From Aliterella sp. RAGGC_92 (GTDB taxonomy: Bacteria; Cyanobacteriota; Cyanobacteriia; Cyanobacteriales; Chroococcidiopsidaceae), in NCBI GenBank assembly GCA_030826005.1, contig JAPJOW010000173.1, positions 1-7,318 of the forward strand: DNA of 7,318 nucleotides. The letters are read 5' to 3'. Of this stretch, positions 4,922 to 7,318 are shown in pieces; the stretch's first letter is position 1, and every line of letters begins with the position of its first letter. The notes beneath the pieces are model-generated. The model was not told where the DNA came from. It was given only the letters and a program-made list of their open reading frames with translations, and made no database searches. A program made the translations under genes and the position numbers.

Positions 4922-5332
4922 CTAGAAATTTACAGCAATTCTAGCTTGACATCTTTCACCAGTAGCGGTGTTAACAGCAACGGCGGTAACTATGTTTCTT
5001 CCTGGTGGGTTAGCAAACTTACTGTTAACTGTAAATGACCCGCTAGGGGCTTGTGTAACTACATTGTTGCTTCTAAGAACTGGAGTAGTCTCTCTTTTAA
5101 TAACTACAAACCACTGTTGACCAACTAGATTTTGATCTACTTCAAATTCAGTTTCAATCAAGGGGTTATTTTGGGCATCGTCTTCGGGGCTAACTTTAAG
5201 CTTCCAATTACTGTTAGCTGTACAAGCCCCGGTTCTAATAACGTCTCCTCTTTTGGCAAACGCTACAGGCGTTACAACTAAGTATGCCGTTCCAATTAGT
5301 CCCGCTAAACCTAAACAAAGTGCTTTACGCAT
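4922..5332 (-). CDS. Small exported protein of unknown function
   Basis: This 136-residue protein has a clear signal peptide: basic MRK, a hydrophobic stretch ALCLGLAGLIGTAYLVV, and a signal peptidase I-like site AFA before KRGD (about residue 26). The mature part of about 110 residues is rich in short beta-strand-like segments (SNWKLKVSPE, TEFEVDQNLVGQQWFVVIKR, APSGSFTVN, NIVTAVAVN) and has two cysteines, Cys37 in GACTA and Cys128 in GERCQA, near its two ends, well placed for one disulfide. This suggests a small beta-sandwich in the periplasm or outside the cell. From memory, similar short secreted proteins (GxCTxxSxWKLK...EFEVDQN...APSGSF) occur in actinobacteria; I cannot confirm this here. 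A GAGAG stretch lies just before the ATG. It converges on the toxin-antitoxin pair and has no evident functional link to its neighbours. Confidence 0.8.
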   Translation of the reverse strand: MRKALCLGLAGLIGTAYLVVTPVAFAKRGDVIRTGACTANSNWKLKVSPEDDAQNNPLIETEFEVDQNLVGQQWFVVIKRETTPVLRSNNVVTQAPSGSFTVNSKFANPPGRNIVTAVAVNTATGERCQARIAVNF

Positions 5333-5644
5333 GACGCTCTCTCAAAAAATATTAACTGTAACAATTTTTACAATCTTATCTTTTCTAATTCTAATCCCTC
5401 TAGGAATATACTGAGGCATCTATGTAAAAATTAAACTTTATATACAATTACTTTAAAGTTATATGAAAATTTATAAATTAGACTTCTTACAAAAGTCAAA
5501 AAAATTTTCTTTAGTCGGTAGCTATAAGCAAGCAAGTTTCAACCCTAGGCGGGTGAGGCTGTAGCTGTTAGCCTAAGATTTCAACCCTAGGCGGGCGAGG
5601 AGTTGTGTCTATTGAATGCACCCAGAAAACTGTAGCGTGCTTTT
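5333..5644. other. AT-rich intergenic region between dnaJ and the exported-protein gene
   Basis: These 312 bases hold the promoter of the minus-strand exported-protein gene and the 3' flank of dnaJ. Positions 5341-5520 are strongly AT-rich and include the palindrome ACTTTAAAGT (5450-5459). A paired direct repeat is at 5537-5600. No coding frame, tRNA or clear terminator is seen. Confidence 0.6.
5537..5600. repeat. Two 22-bp direct repeats flanking a small hairpin
   Basis: TTTCAACCCTAGGCGGG plus (T/C)GAGG occurs at 5537-5558 and 5579-5600, matching at 21 of 22 positions, with a 42-bp period. The interval holds AGGCT (5556-5560) and AGCCT (5570-5574), a 5-bp stem with a 9-nt loop. Inside each unit ACCC/GGG(T/C) can also pair. 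It looks like a fragment of a dispersed intergenic repeat. Function is unknown. Confidence 0.7.
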
Positions 5645-6583
5645 TTACCCTAATAATTCAGCACGAGGATTAAAAGTTTCAATTTTGCGTAATTTTTCGT
5701 ACAATTCCTTTTCTTGAGGACTAATAGTTTTAGGTGTGACAATCTGAATTTCTACCAACTGGTCGCCACGCTTACCTTGGTCATCAATATAGCCTTTATT
5801 TGCTAGGCGCAATCTTTGACCAGACTTCACCCCGGCGGGTAAATTCATTTGCACTAAACCGTCTAAAGTTGGCACTTCTACGGGATTGCCTAATACAGCT
5901 TCGCTGGGAGTAACAGGCAACTTGACAGCAATATCGTTACCTTCGATTTGAAAGTAATCATGAGGAGAAACGGTAATTTTTAAAAATAGGTCGCCACCAC
6001 CTACCCCTTGTTCTTTTAAGCGGATAGTTTGCCCAGTAAACATCCCTGGAGGCATATTAACTTCTAGGCTGCGCCCATCTTCTAGCCTAATTCTTTCCGC
6101 CCCACCTTCGTAGGCTTTTTCTAAAGGGACAACTAGCCTAGCTTCAATATTGCGACGACTGGGACGCGGAGTAACCGTAGTTGCGTATTTTGTCGTACCA
6201 GGACGAAAAGGATCGTCGTTATTATCAGCTTTGTTATTGCGTCCTAGCACTTGGTCGATAAAGCTTTCAAAATCAGCAAATTCGTCTAATTCTGTTTCAC
6301 CGCTACGATTACCGCGCTTAAATCCGCCTTTTCCGGCTTTACTGCGTTTTTGCCAAGATAAGCTGAAACGATCGTATTGCGATCGCTTACTAGGATCGCC
6401 TAGGATTTCGTAAGCTTCCCCAATATCTTTAAACTTTTCTTCGGCTTCTTTATTCCCCGGATTCAAGTCTGGGTGATATTGCCTAGCAAGTCGCCGGAAA
6501 ACTCTTTTGATTTCCTCGTTAGCAACATCTTTAGGCACTCCTAAAATATCGTAATAATCTTTGAAATTCTGCAAGTTCTGCAT
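5645..6583 (-). CDS. dnaJ: DnaJ-like co-chaperone, type II (J domain plus C-terminal domains, no zinc finger)
   Basis: This is a 312-residue cytoplasmic co-chaperone. The J domain spans residues 8-73 (KDYYDILGV, helix II KRVFRRLARQYHPDL with HPD at 37-39, AYEILGDPSKRSQYDRF). A polar linker (about 74-142) is rich in Lys/Arg, then Asp/Asn, instead of the simple Gly/Phe region. Two C-terminal substrate-binding domains follow (about 145-285: ARLVVPLEKAYEGG, VNMPPGMFTGQTIRL, GGGDLFLKITVSPHDYF, VPTLDGLVQMNLPAG, GQRLRLANKGY). The four CxxCxGxG zinc motifs of true DnaJ are absent, which makes it type II, CbpA-like. HPD should stimulate ATP hydrolysis by a DnaK, most likely the one encoded 39 nt upstream, and the C-terminal domains deliver the client. 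The ribosome binding site is weak, so translation may be coupled to dnaK. Confidence 0.92.
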   Translation of the reverse strand: MQNLQNFKDYYDILGVPKDVANEEIKRVFRRLARQYHPDLNPGNKEAEEKFKDIGEAYEILGDPSKRSQYDRFSLSWQKRSKAGKGGFKRGNRSGETELDEFADFESFIDQVLGRNNKADNNDDPFRPGTTKYATTVTPRPSRRNIEARLVVPLEKAYEGGAERIRLEDGRSLEVNMPPGMFTGQTIRLKEQGVGGGDLFLKITVSPHDYFQIEGNDIAVKLPVTPSEAVLGNPVEVPTLDGLVQMNLPAGVKSGQRLRLANKGYIDDQGKRGDQLVEIQIVTPKTISPQEKELYEKLRKIETFNPRAELLG

Positions 6584-6622
6584 ATTCTGTAAAAGCGGTT
6601 AGTTTAAAATCCTGTTATGCAG

Positions 6623-7318
6623 CTAAAGCCAATTGTCATCGTCATCCCAATTGCCTTGATAACTAGGGCGTTGAGGTCGGCGACGGTTATAACCCTCATC
6701 GTTACTATAATAAGGGCGATCGCGGCGCTGTGGCGGATCGTAGTCGTCATCATCATCGGTAAATACGCGCCGAATCGAGTCAAATAAGTTGCCCCCATCA
6801 TCATCATCGCTGTAATACTGGCGCACTTCGCGGTTAAGATCCGCTAAAGCCTCTCTCAAGTCAGCATAGGATTGATCGATACCGCGATCGCTATCTTGGT
6901 TGAGATATTCTCGTAATTGGCGAATTAAAACTTCGATGCGTTGGCGGCGATTGCGGGCAAATTGCATTCCAAAGTCTAAGGCTACTTGCTTGAGTTCCCT
7001 TTCCGCTTCTAAGGTCAAAGCTTCGGCGCGAGTGCGCTTTTCGACTCTTTCTTTGCGTTTGCGATCGCTATTGGCGTATTTTTCCGCTTCTTCTACCATC
7101 TTATTAACTTCCGCTTCGCTGAGAGTAGAAGCACCTTGAATTGTAATACTTTGTTCTCGTCCGGTATTGCGATCTAAAGCAGTTACAAGCAATATGCCAT
7201 TAGCGTCAATGTCAAAAGCAACCTGAATTTGGGGAACTCCGCGCGGTGCGGGGGGAATCCCGGTTAGTTTAAATCGTCCCAAAGATTTATTATCGGTTGC
7301 CATTTCCCGTTCGCCTTG
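6623..7318 (-). CDS. dnaK: DnaK (Hsp70) chaperone, C-terminal third (5' end outside the window)
   Basis: The frame is open to the right edge: QGERE precedes the internal Met at 7303-7301, and QGERE-MATDNKSLGRF is the conserved Hsp70 stretch near E. coli DnaK residue 442, so that Met is not a start. The 231 codons here cover the end of the substrate-binding beta domain (GIPPAPRGVPQIQVAFDIDA), the helical lid (about 65-165, AEVNKMVEEAEKYANSDRKR onward) and a tail of about 60 residues with runs of Asp (SDDDDGG, FTDDDDDYD) then Arg/Pro/Tyr, ending NWDDDDNWL. It lacks the canonical short acidic end of E. coli DnaK. Cyanobacteria carry several DnaK paralogs; an implied full length near 670 fits DnaK1 better than DnaK3, but this is inference. 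Hsp70 binds and refolds client proteins using ATP. dnaJ follows after 39 nt. Confidence 0.93.
   Translation of the reverse strand, partial: QGEREMATDNKSLGRFKLTGIPPAPRGVPQIQVAFDIDANGILLVTALDRNTGREQSITIQGASTLSEAEVNKMVEEAEKYANSDRKRKERVEKRTRAEALTLEAERELKQVALDFGMQFARNRRQRIEVLIRQLREYLNQDSDRGIDQSYADLREALADLNREVRQYYSDDDDGGNLFDSIRRVFTDDDDDYDPPQRRDRPYYSNDEGYNRRRPQRPSYQGNWDDDDNWL

Noticed and set aside
5537..5600. Mini CRISPR array, because the repeats begin TTTCAACCC
   Set aside because: Only two 22-bp repeats with a 20-bp interval, both shorter than usual for cyanobacterial CRISPR units, and no cas genes nearby.
6604..6807. Minus-strand Met/Thr/Ile-rich frame of 67 codons
   Set aside because: It is an alternative frame of the Asp-run-encoding dnaK tail; the Met run comes from GATGAT codons read out of frame.
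7301..7303. ATG at 7303 as the start of a short dnaK-like gene
   Set aside because: The frame is open upstream to the window edge and encodes QGERE, which is conserved Hsp70 sequence directly before this Met.

Overview
The window is cyanobacterial chromosome. It carries about seventeen copies of the cyanobacterial HIP1 octamer GCGATCGC (for example at 249, 289, 1180, 1512, 1628 and 1775), a ycf51 gene, a secreted-type TPR-CHAT protein, and a dnaK with an Asp-rich tail followed by dnaJ. Codon use and the many TPR-CHAT-like features fit a filamentous or Chroococcidiopsis-like lineage, but the species cannot be fixed from the sequence.

Left block (1-1391, minus strand): three tightly packed genes read right to left, sufU (Fe-S scaffold or sulfur-transfer protein), ycf51 (small membrane protein of unknown function), then the first 129 codons of an iron-containing alcohol dehydrogenase family gene cut by the window edge. 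Gaps are 9 and 6 nt, so they look like one operon.

Middle block (1571-4916, plus strand): an accessory pocket with several lesions. A TPR-CHAT gene has a signal peptide, six exact 40-residue TPR units and an intact His/Cys CHAT dyad. It is split by one in-frame TAG exactly between the TPR and CHAT parts. It is followed by a type II toxin-antitoxin pair: the ribbon-helix-helix antitoxin is intact, and the MazF/PemK toxin is frameshifted at a run of five T. Downstream of the pair lies a degenerate 61-bp second copy of the 3' end of the CHAT gene, including its terminator-like hairpin, so the toxin-antitoxin pair sits between direct repeats.

Right block (4922-7318, minus strand): a small exported protein of unknown function, a 312-bp AT-rich gap with a pair of 22-bp direct repeats around a small hairpin, a zinc-finger-less dnaJ, and the 3' third of a dnaK. 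DnaK and DnaJ would work together as a chaperone pair; they are 39 nt apart and probably co-transcribed.

No clearly new multi-gene system was found. The most notable points are the single-base lesions in two adjacent accessory genes and the CHAT-tail duplication that flanks the toxin-antitoxin pair.
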